A stretch of DNA of 34,571 nt from Pseudosulfitobacter koreensis (GTDB lineage: Bacteria; Pseudomonadota; Alphaproteobacteria; Rhodobacterales; Rhodobacteraceae), in assembly GCF_024733015.1 (NCBI RefSeq), contig NZ_JANKJG010000018.1:1-34571 (forward strand). Reading direction: 5' to 3'. The first letter of the stretch is position 1; the number at the start of each line of letters is the position of its first letter. The notes beneath the pieces were generated by a model, which had not been told where the DNA came from, made no database searches, and was given only the letters and a program-made list of their open reading frames with translations. Both the position numbers and the translations under genes were made by a program. This document shows positions 24,128-32,181 of the stretch, piece by piece.

Positions 24128-24721
24128 ATGCCAGGCAAGAAAATCCTCATGCTTTGCGGTGAATTCACCGAGGAGTACGAAATTTACGTCTACCAGCAGG
24201 GGATGGAAGCGGTGGGCCACACCGTGCACGTCGTCTGCCCGGACAAGAGCGCAGGCGACACGATCGCCACGTCCCTGCACGACTTCGAAGGCCACCAGAC
24301 ATATACCGAGAAACCGGGCCACAACGCGGAGATCAACAAGACCTTTTCTGAAGCCGAGGCCGAGCTGGACAGCTATGATGCGGTCTATGCCGCCGGTGGT
24401 CGCGGTCCGGAGTACATCCGCACCGATCCGCGCATTCAGAAGATGGTGAAGCACTTTCATGACGAGAAAAAGCCGATCTTCACAATTTGCCACGGTGTAC
24501 AGATCCTGATGGCCGTACCGGGAGTGCTGAAGGGCAAGACCGTTGCTGGTCTCGGTGCCTGCGCGCCCGAGGTGACTGCAGTGGGCGGCATCTATTACGA
24601 CGCGGACCCAAAAGAAGCCTATGTGGACGGTACCATGGTTTCGGCCAAAGGCTGGACTGCGTTGGCCGCTTTTATGCGCGAATGTCTGAAGGTACTTGGA
24701 ACGGAAATCCGGCATACTTGA
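24128..24721 (+). CDS. DJ-1/PfpI family protein
   Basis: The 197-residue protein has the nucleophile elbow with Cys121-His122 (FTICHGVQIL), an acidic partner in EFTEEYE (near 12-18), and the segment AAGGRGPEYIR (near 88-98) typical of PfpI-like members. Relatives act as glutathione-independent glyoxalases, deglycases or chaperones; the specific activity cannot be told from sequence. GGAG lies just upstream of the ATG at 24128. Its place at the end of a sugar importer with nearby dehydrogenases suggests handling of reactive aldehydes made in the same pathway, which is inference. Confidence 0.88.
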   Translation: MPGKKILMLCGEFTEEYEIYVYQQGMEAVGHTVHVVCPDKSAGDTIATSLHDFEGHQTYTEKPGHNAEINKTFSEAEAELDSYDAVYAAGGRGPEYIRTDPRIQKMVKHFHDEKKPIFTICHGVQILMAVPGVLKGKTVAGLGACAPEVTAVGGIYYDADPKEAYVDGTMVSAKGWTALAAFMRECLKVLGTEIRHT

Positions 24722-24741
24722 TTTCAGCAGATCTAATGAAA

Positions 24742-24775
24742 AAGATCAGCCGCGCCCGTTTGCGGCTGATCTTTT
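24742..24775. terminator. Strong terminator after the DJ-1/PfpI gene
   Basis: AAGATCAGCCGC (24742-24753) pairs with GCGGCTGATCTT (24762-24773) across an eight-base loop. The stem is preceded by A residues and followed by TTTT, so it could work in both directions. Confidence 0.88.
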
Positions 24776-24837
24776 ATGCGCGTTGTAGCGAGCCTTTGAC
24801 AAAATATCGTACTGATCGCCGATCACAATGAAAACTG

Positions 24838-24997
24838 GCAGAAGATATCGCCAAGATGCGTGTGTCGATCACCACACCTATTGGTGTCGCTCTTTTGGGG
24901 TTGGCCGAAGCGGCCAATTTTTTATTGGGACACGCCGCAACACCAGCGGCGCATGTTGGCGGTCCTCAGGGTTAATCACCCAGCTATCGGAGATTGA
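24838..24997 (+). pseudogene. Remnant of a nucleoside diphosphate kinase regulator (Rnk/GreA C-terminal domain)
   Basis: From 24838 the reading AEDIAKMRVSITTPIGVALL resembles the C-terminal domain of Rnk-like proteins, where a DIA...V.ILTPIG.ALLGL pattern is usual. After GLAEAANFLL a one-base shift gives WDTPQHQRRMLAVLRV, matching the family ending W.TPDG..R.L.VL.V, with a stop at 24995-24997. A stop (TGA, 24829-24831) lies just upstream in the first frame, so the N-terminal part is missing. The gene is therefore both truncated and frameshifted. The match is from memory of the family pattern, so it is moderately certain. Confidence 0.5.
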
Positions 24998-25410
24998 AGC
25001 TGGGCTTCGGTCTGGAAACGTTCGATGGAAACCACTCTGGCAATTTTCATCAACCACGTGCCGTACGCCGGATGATCGAACGACAAGCCGTGCCCCTGCG
25101 CGACGACATGCTGCAAAAAGAGAGATGACGTTCAAGCCGCGCCCAACGCCCAGCCCGTATATGGCAGGTTCTCGCGGAATCGGAGCAAGGTTTCGTAAAG
25201 AAATCTCGGATCCCCTATATATAGCGCAACCCCTGGTGGCTTTTCCGTCAATTGTCCGGTGACGACATTGACCACTATTTCGTAGAGAGAGGGCTTTAGT
25301 TCACAATAAGCTCCGCTGGGTTAGCCCTCTGATGCTCCTATGTTTGTCAATGAGCATTGATGGGGTATTTGGCAGCGGAAGTTCACGATAGATTTCGCGA
25401 ACGATGTAGC
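24998..25410. other. Stretch without a recognisable gene
   Basis: About 410 bp between the rnk-like remnant and the IS5-family element. Open frames exist, including one of 144 codons on the plus strand (24828-25262), but none resembles a known family. This looks like decayed or non-coding sequence. Confidence 0.5.
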
Positions 25411-26924
25411 GTTTTAGTCCGCCCTGAACAACATCCAAGCCGTCGATAGTGAATGATTAAGAGGTGATTTCGGTAGCCTTTTCTGCAGCGTTTCATAATA
25501 TCGCGTTGAAAACCCTGCAAATTGGTCTGGCCATGAAGCACCGTAATCGCACCCGTGAACAAGAAGATCTGCTGCGCCCGCGCCTCGTGGATCTGATCGA
25601 CATGCGTCATGAGCTGGTAAAACTGGCTGCGCTGATCGACTGGGAGTTCTTTGATCAAGAATGGGCCGGGTTCTTTCCGTCGACAACGGGGCGGCCTGCC
25701 ACGCCACCGCGACTGGTGGCCGGTCTGATGTACCTGCAACATCTGCATCGGTTGTCCGATGAGGCCGTGGTCGATCGCTGGGTTGAGAACCCGTACTTCC
25801 AACACTTCACTGGAGAAACCTTCTTCCAACACCGTGCTCCGATCCATCCGTCTTCCTTGAGCCGCTGGCGCGACCGGATCGGAGATGAGGGGGCCGAATG
25901 GCTGCTGACCAAGACGATCGAGGCAGGCCGCGCCGGTGGCGTCGTAAAGGATGAAAGTCTGTCGCAGGTCTCCATCGATACCACCGTTATGGAAAAGAAC
26001 ATCGCCTATCCGACCGATGCTCGCCTCTTTGAGAAAGCCCGCGCCAGGATCGTCGCCCTGGCCCAGGAGGCCGGGATCAAGCTGCGCCAAACCTATGCGC
26101 GCAAGGCGCCCTCTCTGGCTGCTCAGGTCGGGCGGTATGCACATGCGCGACAGTTCAAGCGTATGCGCAAAGCCTTGAGGACATTGAAGGGATACACTGG
26201 CCGTGTGATGCGTGATCTGCGTCGGCAACTCGGTCTGATACCGGCCGGCGCATTGCGCGAAACTGTCCTCGACACCTTGGTCCTGGTCTCGCGGCTGCTG
26301 CACCAGCCCGCAAAGGGCAGCGGTAAAATCTATGCCCTGCATGAACCTGACGTCGACTGCATCTCCAAGGGCAAGGCCCGGGTCCGGTACGAATTTGGCA
26401 CCAAGGTCAGTATTGCCACGACGATCAAGGAAGGCTTCGTGGTGGGCATGCGTGCGCTGCCCGGCAACCCTTATGACGGGCACACGCTGTCAGAAGCTTT
26501 GGAGCAGGTGGAAATCCTGACGGATCAGCGTCCGGCACTGGCCGTTGTCGATCGCGGCTATCGTGGCCACGGTGTGGAAAAGACCCGTGTTCTGATCTCA
26601 GGTTCCAGGCGCGGCCTGACGCCCACACTGAAAAAGCTTCTCCGACGACGCAGCGCCATAGAACCCGAGATCGGACACATGAAGACCGACGGACGCCTGG
26701 CAAGATGCCCCCTCAAGGGCCTGCGCGGTGATGCCATCTTCGCCGTCCTGTGCGGTTGCGGCCACAATATCCGAAAGATCCTGAACCACCTGAGGTCTCT
26801 TTTTGCCTATCTGCTCGCAGAAATCCTCACCGCCATGCAAACAACGAGGGGCATCATCGCCGGAAATCAGGGTTCATATATAGCCGCTGCAGCCTGAATC
26901 ACGTTGTTCAGGGTCGACGTTTTA
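25411..26924 (+). mobile_element. Intact IS5-family insertion sequence with flanking direct repeats
   Basis: Terminal inverted repeats are GTCCGCCCTGAACAAC (25417-25432) and, on the other strand, GTCGACCCTGAACAAC (26903-26918), 14 of 16 equal. Both ends are flanked by the direct repeat GTTTTA (25411-25416 and 26919-26924), which looks like a target duplication. The element proper is about 1502 bp and carries one uninterrupted transposase gene, so it may be active. The 6-bp duplication is longer than the 2-4 bp common in several IS5 groups; part of it may be coincidence or belong to the ends. Confidence 0.8.
25533..26897 (+). CDS. IS5-family transposase
   Basis: The 454-residue DDE transposase begins with an N-terminal DUF772-type region (WEFFDQEWAGFF, then RLVAGLMYLQHLHRLSDE). 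Its catalytic core has acidic residues in VSIDTTVMEKNI, AVVDRGYRGHG and the C-terminal EPEIGHMKTDGRL. No frameshift or internal stop is present. The ATG at 25533 gives the typical family start; the frame extends to 25464 but those residues do not look conserved. The name IS5 follows the usual database label for this group; it may be filed in a related subgroup. Confidence 0.9.
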   Translation: MKHRNRTREQEDLLRPRLVDLIDMRHELVKLAALIDWEFFDQEWAGFFPSTTGRPATPPRLVAGLMYLQHLHRLSDEAVVDRWVENPYFQHFTGETFFQHRAPIHPSSLSRWRDRIGDEGAEWLLTKTIEAGRAGGVVKDESLSQVSIDTTVMEKNIAYPTDARLFEKARARIVALAQEAGIKLRQTYARKAPSLAAQVGRYAHARQFKRMRKALRTLKGYTGRVMRDLRRQLGLIPAGALRETVLDTLVLVSRLLHQPAKGSGKIYALHEPDVDCISKGKARVRYEFGTKVSIATTIKEGFVVGMRALPGNPYDGHTLSEALEQVEILTDQRPALAVVDRGYRGHGVEKTRVLISGSRRGLTPTLKKLLRRRSAIEPEIGHMKTDGRLARCPLKGLRGDAIFAVLCGCGHNIRKILNHLRSLFAYLLAEILTAMQTTRGIIAGNQGSYIAAAA

Positions 26925-27095
26925 GGCAGCGTGTGATCACTCGTTTGCTTTTGCCTTGAGCGGTGCGTTTGATGACAGCATATTCGGGGGCGGCAATGCC
27001 CTATTCGCGACAATAGATTTTACCCTCTTGAACAATGCTTGATATAAAACAATCATGTGATGTCGAAATCAGTTTCGACATTTAGGGAGGAACTC
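26925..27095. other. Upstream region of the TRAP transporter genes
   Basis: About 170 bp between the IS5-family element and dctP. No clear promoter was assigned. An inverted repeat TGTCGAAATC-AGTTTCGACA (27061-27080) lies 16 bp before the dctP start and could be an operator. Confidence 0.4.
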
Positions 27096-28112
27096 ATGAA
27101 CAAAATCAGTCTCGCGCTTTGCGCGCTCGTTGCCGCTACCCCCATGGCGCTTCATGCGCAGGAGGTCACGTTACGGCTGTCACATTGGATCCCCGCCGGG
27201 ATCGCGCCCGCCGCCGAAGGGATTGAGCCCTGGGCTAAGGCAGTGGAGGCCGCGTCCGACGGGCGCATCGAGATCAAGATTTTCCCGGCGCAGCAAATGG
27301 GCAAAGCCCCGGATCATTATGACATGGCCGCACAGGGTATCGTTGATATGGCGTGGGTTAACCCCGGATACACCGCCGGGCGGTTCCCAATCTACGCGCT
27401 GACCGAAGTGCCCTTTATGGTCAGCGATTCCGTGCGTGGCGCGAAGGCGATCCACGAATGGTACGCGGAATTCGGCGCCCCTGCGGAAATGCCGGATGTG
27501 AAGCTGTGCTTTATCCATCCGCACGCACCGGGCGCGCTGCATTCCAAGGTCAAGATCACCAAGCCCGAAGAGATTAGCGGCAAAACCATCCGGCCTGCAC
27601 ATGCCACGATGGCACGGTTTGTCAGCCTTCTGGGCGGGGCACCCGTGCAGGTTCCCGCCCCCGAAGTCCGCGAAGCGCTGTCGCGCGGTGTGGCGGAGGC
27701 CGTGACCTTCCCTTGGGGGTCGATGTATGACTTCAAGCTAACGGACGAAGTGCAGCAGCACCTCGATATGCCGTTCTACATGTCCGCGCAGACGCTGCTA
27801 ATAAACCCTGCCAGCTATGATGCGCTGTCGGATGAGAACAAGGCGGTCATTGACGCACACTGTACGCCTGAGCAATCCAGCGTCGTGGCGCAGGGCTGGT
27901 TCGACGACGACATGGCTGCGCGTGAGAAGCTGATTGCGGACCCTGAACAGGTGCTCAACGTCCCGACGGACGAAGAGATCGCCGCATGGCGAGCCGCCGC
28001 TGAGCCACTGATTGCCGAGTGGCGCGAAGCCGTCGCCGCGAAGGGTGGCGACGCGGATGCCATCTATGACGGCTACATCAAAGCACTGGAAGCGAACGAC
28101 GCGCGGTACTGA
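27096..28112 (+). CDS. dctP: TRAP transporter solute-binding protein (DctP type)
   Basis: This periplasmic protein captures a carboxylate-type solute for a sodium-driven TRAP transporter. The 338-residue precursor has a signal peptide ending near residue 21 (ALHAQ). The mature protein shows the DctP pattern: LRLSHWIPAG, the KIFPAQQMG segment, and an Arg in the KTIRPAHATMARF region where family members bind the substrate carboxylate. GGGAGG lies just upstream of the ATG at 27096; an earlier in-frame Met at 27057 is unlikely. A stem-loop follows before dctQ. Confidence 0.93.
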   Translation: MNKISLALCALVAATPMALHAQEVTLRLSHWIPAGIAPAAEGIEPWAKAVEAASDGRIEIKIFPAQQMGKAPDHYDMAAQGIVDMAWVNPGYTAGRFPIYALTEVPFMVSDSVRGAKAIHEWYAEFGAPAEMPDVKLCFIHPHAPGALHSKVKITKPEEISGKTIRPAHATMARFVSLLGGAPVQVPAPEVREALSRGVAEAVTFPWGSMYDFKLTDEVQQHLDMPFYMSAQTLLINPASYDALSDENKAVIDAHCTPEQSSVVAQGWFDDDMAAREKLIADPEQVLNVPTDEEIAAWRAAAEPLIAEWREAVAAKGGDADAIYDGYIKALEANDARY

Positions 28113-28135
28113 TCGCACGGAGTTTTGAACCGGAC

Positions 28136-28163
28136 CCTGCGCGGCCCTTTTCGGCGGCGCAGG
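28136..28163 (+). promoter_or_regulatory. Intercistronic stem-loop between dctP and dctQ
   Basis: CCTGCGC (28136-28142) pairs with GCGCAGG (28157-28163), and the inner GCC pairs with GGC around the loop CTTTTC. Such hairpins often protect the upstream message or reduce expression of the downstream genes, giving more binding protein than membrane subunits. No T tract follows, so it is unlikely to be a full terminator. Confidence 0.65.
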
Positions 28164-28201
28164 CGCCTCTTGATGCCTTCTCTCGGTAAGCGTGGTCCAT
28201 C

Positions 28202-28750
28202 ATGCAAAATGACAGACGCGGCGGCACGGTCGTCGTCAGGATAATCCATTACATCGAACGTATCGCGGCCATTCTGCTTGGTTTGGTGACGGTGTCGATC
28301 GTGATCTCGGCAGTGGGGCGTTATGGCTTTGCAAGCCCTGTGCCTGACGCCTTTGATCTGTCACGGCTGGTGCTTGGCGTGGCGATTGCCTGGGGGATTG
28401 CGAGCCTTGGCTTTCACGGCAACCACATCAAGGTCGACTTGCTGGCACATATGCTCAAGGGCGGTATGCGCAAGGCAATCAATTTGTTTGCGTGGACTGT
28501 TCTGCTGGTCTTTACCTGCCTGCTGAGCTGGAAGATTTTTGAGCGGTTGCAAAGTAGTATAGCCAACGGCGACGCCACCATGGAGACACGCTTTCCGCAT
28601 TGGCCGTTCATCCTGGCCATCTGGCTGGGGTTGGTCGCGGCGCTGTTTACCACCACCGTGCGGCTGTGGCTGGTCGCGCGGCATGACGCGGACCTTGGCG
28701 AATTCGACAGCGTCGAGGACTTGATTAAACATAGTGGGCCGACACCATGA
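28202..28750 (+). CDS. dctQ: TRAP transporter small membrane subunit (DctQ type)
   Basis: The 182-residue protein has four membrane helices (about 20-40, 52-75, 93-115 and 135-158), as expected for DctQ. The segment LGVAIAWGIASLGFHGNHIKVDLL is typical of the family. It pairs with DctM in the membrane. The ATG at 28202 lacks a good ribosome site, and a start a few codons later is possible but no better candidate is visible. The stop overlaps the dctM start (ATGA). Confidence 0.9.
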   Translation: MQNDRRGGTVVVRIIHYIERIAAILLGLVTVSIVISAVGRYGFASPVPDAFDLSRLVLGVAIAWGIASLGFHGNHIKVDLLAHMLKGGMRKAINLFAWTVLLVFTCLLSWKIFERLQSSIANGDATMETRFPHWPFILAIWLGLVAALFTTTVRLWLVARHDADLGEFDSVEDLIKHSGPTP

Positions 28751-30039
28751 GCAATGACGTAATCGCGATCGGCGGCTTTGCTGCCCTGTTGCTGCTTATG
28801 CTTCTGCGGGTGCCGATCGGCATCGCCATGGGGATTATCGGCATTGGCGGTTTTGGCATGGTCGTGGGTGCGGGCCCGGCGCTGAACCTGCTGGCGCAAT
28901 CCCCAATCAGCACGATTACCGATTTTAACCTGACGTTGATTCCGTTCTTCGTGCTGATGGGGGTGCTGGCCACCAATTCGGGCATGTCCACCGAACTTTT
29001 CCGCGCGGGGCGTGCATGGTTGGGGGGCCTGCGCGGTGGGCTTGGCATGGCGACCATCGGAGCCTGCGCGGGCTTTGCAGCGATTTGCGGATCGTCCGTC
29101 GCCACGGCTGCCACGATGACCAAGATTGCCCATCCCGAGATGCGCAATGCGGGTTACCCGGACGACGCATCGACCGGCATTATCGCGGCGGGCGGCACGC
29201 TGGGCATCCTGATCCCGCCATCAATCGTCCTGGCCATCTACGGCTTCATCACTGAACAGGATATCGGCGTTTTGTTCATCGCGGGCATCGTGCCGGGGAT
29301 TTTGGCGATAGTCATGTATATGCTAACCGTGCGCATCTGGTATGGTCGCGCCCTGCCCGCAGGCGAGCGTTTTTCGGCGATGGAGGCGATCAAATCTTTA
29401 CGTGGCATCTGGGCAGTCTGTCTGTTGTTCATCGCCGTGATCGTGTCGATCTATTTTGGTATCGTCACCGCCACTGAGGCCGCGGCGGCGGGTGCTTTTC
29501 TGACCGCTGTCATCGGTATGGCGCGCGGACGGTTGTCAATCTCTGGCTTGCTCGACAGCCTGGTGGAGGCCCTGCGCACCTCTGTGGCGATATATGTAAT
29601 CCTCATCGGGGCGACGCTGTTCGGCTATTTCCTTGCCGTCACGCAGGTGCCGCAGGAACTGACGCAATATTTGCTGGACCTGGGCTTTGGCCGCTATGGT
29701 ACGCTGTTGCTTATCATGTTGATGTTCTTTGTCATGGGCTGTTTTCTGGACGCCATGGCGATGATTATCCTGATGGTACCGATCGTCTTTCCGGTGATCC
29801 TTGAGCTTGGTTTCGATCCGATCTGGTTCGGGGTTATCATCGTCATGACGGTTGAACTGGGTCTTATCACCCCGCCGGTCGGCATGAACGTCTTTGTAAT
29901 CAATTCGGTCGCGCGCGACGTGGCTTTGCCACGAATCTTCAAGGGGGTGCTGCCGTTTGTCGTGGTCGACTTATTGCGATTGTTGTTGCTCATCGCCTTC
30001 CCTGCCATCGTTTTGGCACTGCCGTCGGGGATGATGTGA
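28747..30039 (+). CDS. dctM: TRAP transporter large membrane subunit (DctM type)
   Basis: DctM is the ion-coupled transport channel. The 430-residue product has about twelve helices and family signatures: LRVPIGIAMGIIG near the N-terminus, AICGSSVATAATMTKIA near 112-128, GILIPPSIVLAIYG near 153-166, and GLITPPVGMNVFVI near 375-388. The length is normal. It overlaps dctQ by 4 bp. A hairpin with a T run (30169-30196) follows 130 bp later. Confidence 0.95.
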   Translation: MSNDVIAIGGFAALLLLMLLRVPIGIAMGIIGIGGFGMVVGAGPALNLLAQSPISTITDFNLTLIPFFVLMGVLATNSGMSTELFRAGRAWLGGLRGGLGMATIGACAGFAAICGSSVATAATMTKIAHPEMRNAGYPDDASTGIIAAGGTLGILIPPSIVLAIYGFITEQDIGVLFIAGIVPGILAIVMYMLTVRIWYGRALPAGERFSAMEAIKSLRGIWAVCLLFIAVIVSIYFGIVTATEAAAAGAFLTAVIGMARGRLSISGLLDSLVEALRTSVAIYVILIGATLFGYFLAVTQVPQELTQYLLDLGFGRYGTLLLIMLMFFVMGCFLDAMAMIILMVPIVFPVILELGFDPIWFGVIIVMTVELGLITPPVGMNVFVINSVARDVALPRIFKGVLPFVVVDLLRLLLLIAFPAIVLALPSGMM

Positions 30040-30168
30040 CATGCGCTGCGCAACGCAGTGTACCTCCGACGCAGCTGTACCCGAGAGCCTTCTGGGCCTC
30101 GTGTCCTACCGGATACGCTTTTTGTAAATCTCGGCCTACAAGAGCTTTGACATAGGGAAAAGGAGGGA

Positions 30169-30196
30169 CCCTCCAAAATGTGGAGGGCCACTTTTT
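30169..30196. terminator. Terminator between dctM and the DUF3987-like gene
   Basis: CCCTCC (30169-30174) pairs with GGAGGG (30182-30187) and a TTTTT run ends at 30196. The preceding GGAGGGA copy makes an alternative pairing possible. On the other strand the hairpin is followed by TTTT, so it can serve both convergent genes. Confidence 0.65.
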
Positions 30197-30199
30197 CGC

Positions 30200-31774
30200 T
30201 TAGCCGGTCCTGTCGATCGGATCGAAATTTTCGTATGCCCGGTGGCGACCCATAAGCACGACGTTGTCTCCATCATGATCGGCAGCGACATCATTGATTG
30301 TCCCGCGTGACATTTTACCCTCGCGGGCCTCACGGAGTTGTCGCAAGCGGCGCTCATTGCGCTTGCGCTCGTTCAGAGCGAGCCGCTCGAAAATCTGCCC
30401 CCGGCGTTCTAACATCGCCGCAGTCTTGACCTTGATGTCATCATCCAGATCGAACAAATCCGACTGGCTCTCAAGCTTGTCGAGAACCGTTACGATCTGT
30501 CGGATCAGATCCGTTGGCAGATCAGCTCGCTGCGCTTTGCTCAATTTGCGTGAGATGTTGCGGGGCGTTGGAACTTCGCCGCGTTCACTCATCCCCTCAT
30601 GAATCTCGACGACGCGTTGAACTTGACCCGCACCCGCCTGATTGTAGTCCTGAATAATCTTCAGCGCGGACTGCATGTGATAGTCGGCGAACTTCGTGGC
30701 CAAAATCGTTGTTTCAAGGTCGATGGGATGGCGGGCTTTGCCAAGCAGAAACTGCAGAACCAACAGATAACGCATGATCGAAAACCCGATGCGTCGCACG
30801 AATGAATCCGGCAGGCCGCTTTTGCCCACGGTATTGCGAAGTTCACTCCACCAGTTCTCGAGATACGGTATTACGTCATCGTTGAGGGTATAAGCCCCGA
30901 ATGCGTTTGGCTGGTGGCATAAGGCGTCCCATGAGGCTTTGAGTCGTGTGCGGGACTCTTCGACCCCATCGTAGGCGAAGTACAGGAAATGGTCGTACAT
31001 GCTCGTGTCGGTCCGTTTAGAGGCCAACGCGTAGTTGAACCGTTGGCAAAATCCGTCGAACATACTCGACGCATCGATGTCGTTTTTCCATGTTGAAAAT
31101 ACCGAGAGGCCCAAGAAGGTGAAATGAGGGTTTTCGACCGTTAGCTTCTGCTTTTCGCCTTTTAATCGGTTACCGATCTCCTGATAAGAATAGGCGTTGA
31201 GCATCCACGGCTTCAGTCTTGCCCAATGCTTCTGGTGTAGGATCGCGTTGACGCGCTTGCCAACCTCATCCTGAAACCAAAATGATCCATTGTGCTCTTC
31301 GATCTCAATTATCCACTGTGCATCGGACCCAGCGTCGGGCAGCATTTTTACCGGGGCGGCGTCGCCGTCGGAGAAAACCTCGGTGATCTCGTCGGAAGCC
31401 AAAGTCTTAGCACTTCCAGACTCCGCCAGGCAGATCGACCAGAGTGTGGGCAAGATCCGCCCAATCCCGTGCACCTCCAAGTAGGCACCGGATTGGGTGA
31501 GCCGAGATGCCGCCAGCATGATGGTATGCATGATCGGCAGGGCATAAGAGATGTCAGATTTCTGGAAGTGGCGCGCTACCATTCTGAGCAGGCTGCCCTC
31601 TGGTGCCAAAGACAAGATGTCGAAGTCCCGGTCAGGGACCTTGGCTGCGAACATTTGCACGAGGTCCTGGATTTCTGCCTGTGTCAGCAGTCGGCTTCCC
31701 TTACCCGTGCGCACACGCATTTCGGACATGACGACGTGTTCCGCCGTGGTTGATTTCAGGGTCTTTTTGGTCAT
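30200..31774 (-). CDS. DUF3987-like protein with degenerate P-loop
   Basis: The 524-residue protein has the order of features of DUF3987 (YfjI-like) proteins, which occur in phages, plasmids and islands and carry a RecA-like ATPase fold. A P-loop-like AESGSAKT is at 117-124, where both glycines of GxxGxGK[ST] are Ala at the first and sixth positions. A Walker-B-like FWFQDE is at 165-170, and there is a conserved NPHFTFLGLS followed by FCQRFNYA (near 215-250), where family members have an Arg. The C-terminus (about 455-490) is a basic coiled coil. GAGGAG precedes the ATG at 31774. It stands alone between an operon and IS debris. The function is unknown; a role in DNA replication of a mobile element is possible. 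Confidence 0.65.
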   Translation of the reverse strand: MTKKTLKSTTAEHVVMSEMRVRTGKGSRLLTQAEIQDLVQMFAAKVPDRDFDILSLAPEGSLLRMVARHFQKSDISYALPIMHTIMLAASRLTQSGAYLEVHGIGRILPTLWSICLAESGSAKTLASDEITEVFSDGDAAPVKMLPDAGSDAQWIIEIEEHNGSFWFQDEVGKRVNAILHQKHWARLKPWMLNAYSYQEIGNRLKGEKQKLTVENPHFTFLGLSVFSTWKNDIDASSMFDGFCQRFNYALASKRTDTSMYDHFLYFAYDGVEESRTRLKASWDALCHQPNAFGAYTLNDDVIPYLENWWSELRNTVGKSGLPDSFVRRIGFSIMRYLLVLQFLLGKARHPIDLETTILATKFADYHMQSALKIIQDYNQAGAGQVQRVVEIHEGMSERGEVPTPRNISRKLSKAQRADLPTDLIRQIVTVLDKLESQSDLFDLDDDIKVKTAAMLERRGQIFERLALNERKRNERRLRQLREAREGKMSRGTINDVAADHDGDNVVLMGRHRAYENFDPIDRTG

Positions 31775-31965
31775 GTGAGGCTCCTCAGTTTTGTGACTGA
31801 AGAGGAGATCGGACGAACTGTATTATCGCGGAAATCAAGGAAAGGCAGGAAAATTTCTGTTGCGCGGCGCAGACCGACACCTCGTCATTAGTGCATTGTT
31901 TTGTATATGAATTTTCAAGATTTAAGCGGCCGACATGGAACCGACACCAAAAGTGAGACAAAAGA
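31775..31965. other. Upstream region of the DUF3987-like gene
   Basis: About 190 bp that should contain the promoter of the leftward DUF3987-like gene; its ribosome site is at 31782-31788. No clear promoter or known operator was identified. The sequence is noticeably AT-richer to the eye than the neighbouring genes. Confidence 0.4.
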
Positions 31966-32175
31966 CCCTATCGTCAGCGGCCAGCGGACGGCAGTTGATG
32001 CGAGCCTAATCGAGGCAGACGTAAATAAGCAGAACGCGACGCCCAAAGAGGAATGGGCTGCAGCAAAGATCTTTACCGCACCGCAACAAGGGCGCAAAGC
32101 CAGACAGGAAAGGAGTGCGCGCCCACCATAAGAGCCTAAATTCTGCGCCAGAAATACGTTGATTCTCTACAGGAT
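31966..32175 (+). pseudogene. Internally deleted IS1182-family remnant
   Basis: Codons 31973-32057 give VSGQRTAVDASLIEADVNKQ and NATPKEEW, nearly the same as residues around 138-166 of the intact transposase downstream. They are joined directly to AAKIFTAPQQGRKA (from about 32060), which matches the last residues of that protein. About 840 bp of internal sequence is therefore missing. Similarity to the non-coding right end of the intact element continues to about 32175, ending in a degenerate inverted repeat. The left end was not recognised. Base differences show it is an older or related copy, not a recent deletion of the same one. Confidence 0.8.
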
Positions 32176-32181
32176 GGGCTT

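Noticed and set aside
24828..25262. 144-codon open frame on the plus strand
   Set aside because: It crosses the rnk-like remnant in a different frame, and its product is unlike known proteins and rich in Arg, Ser and Thr.
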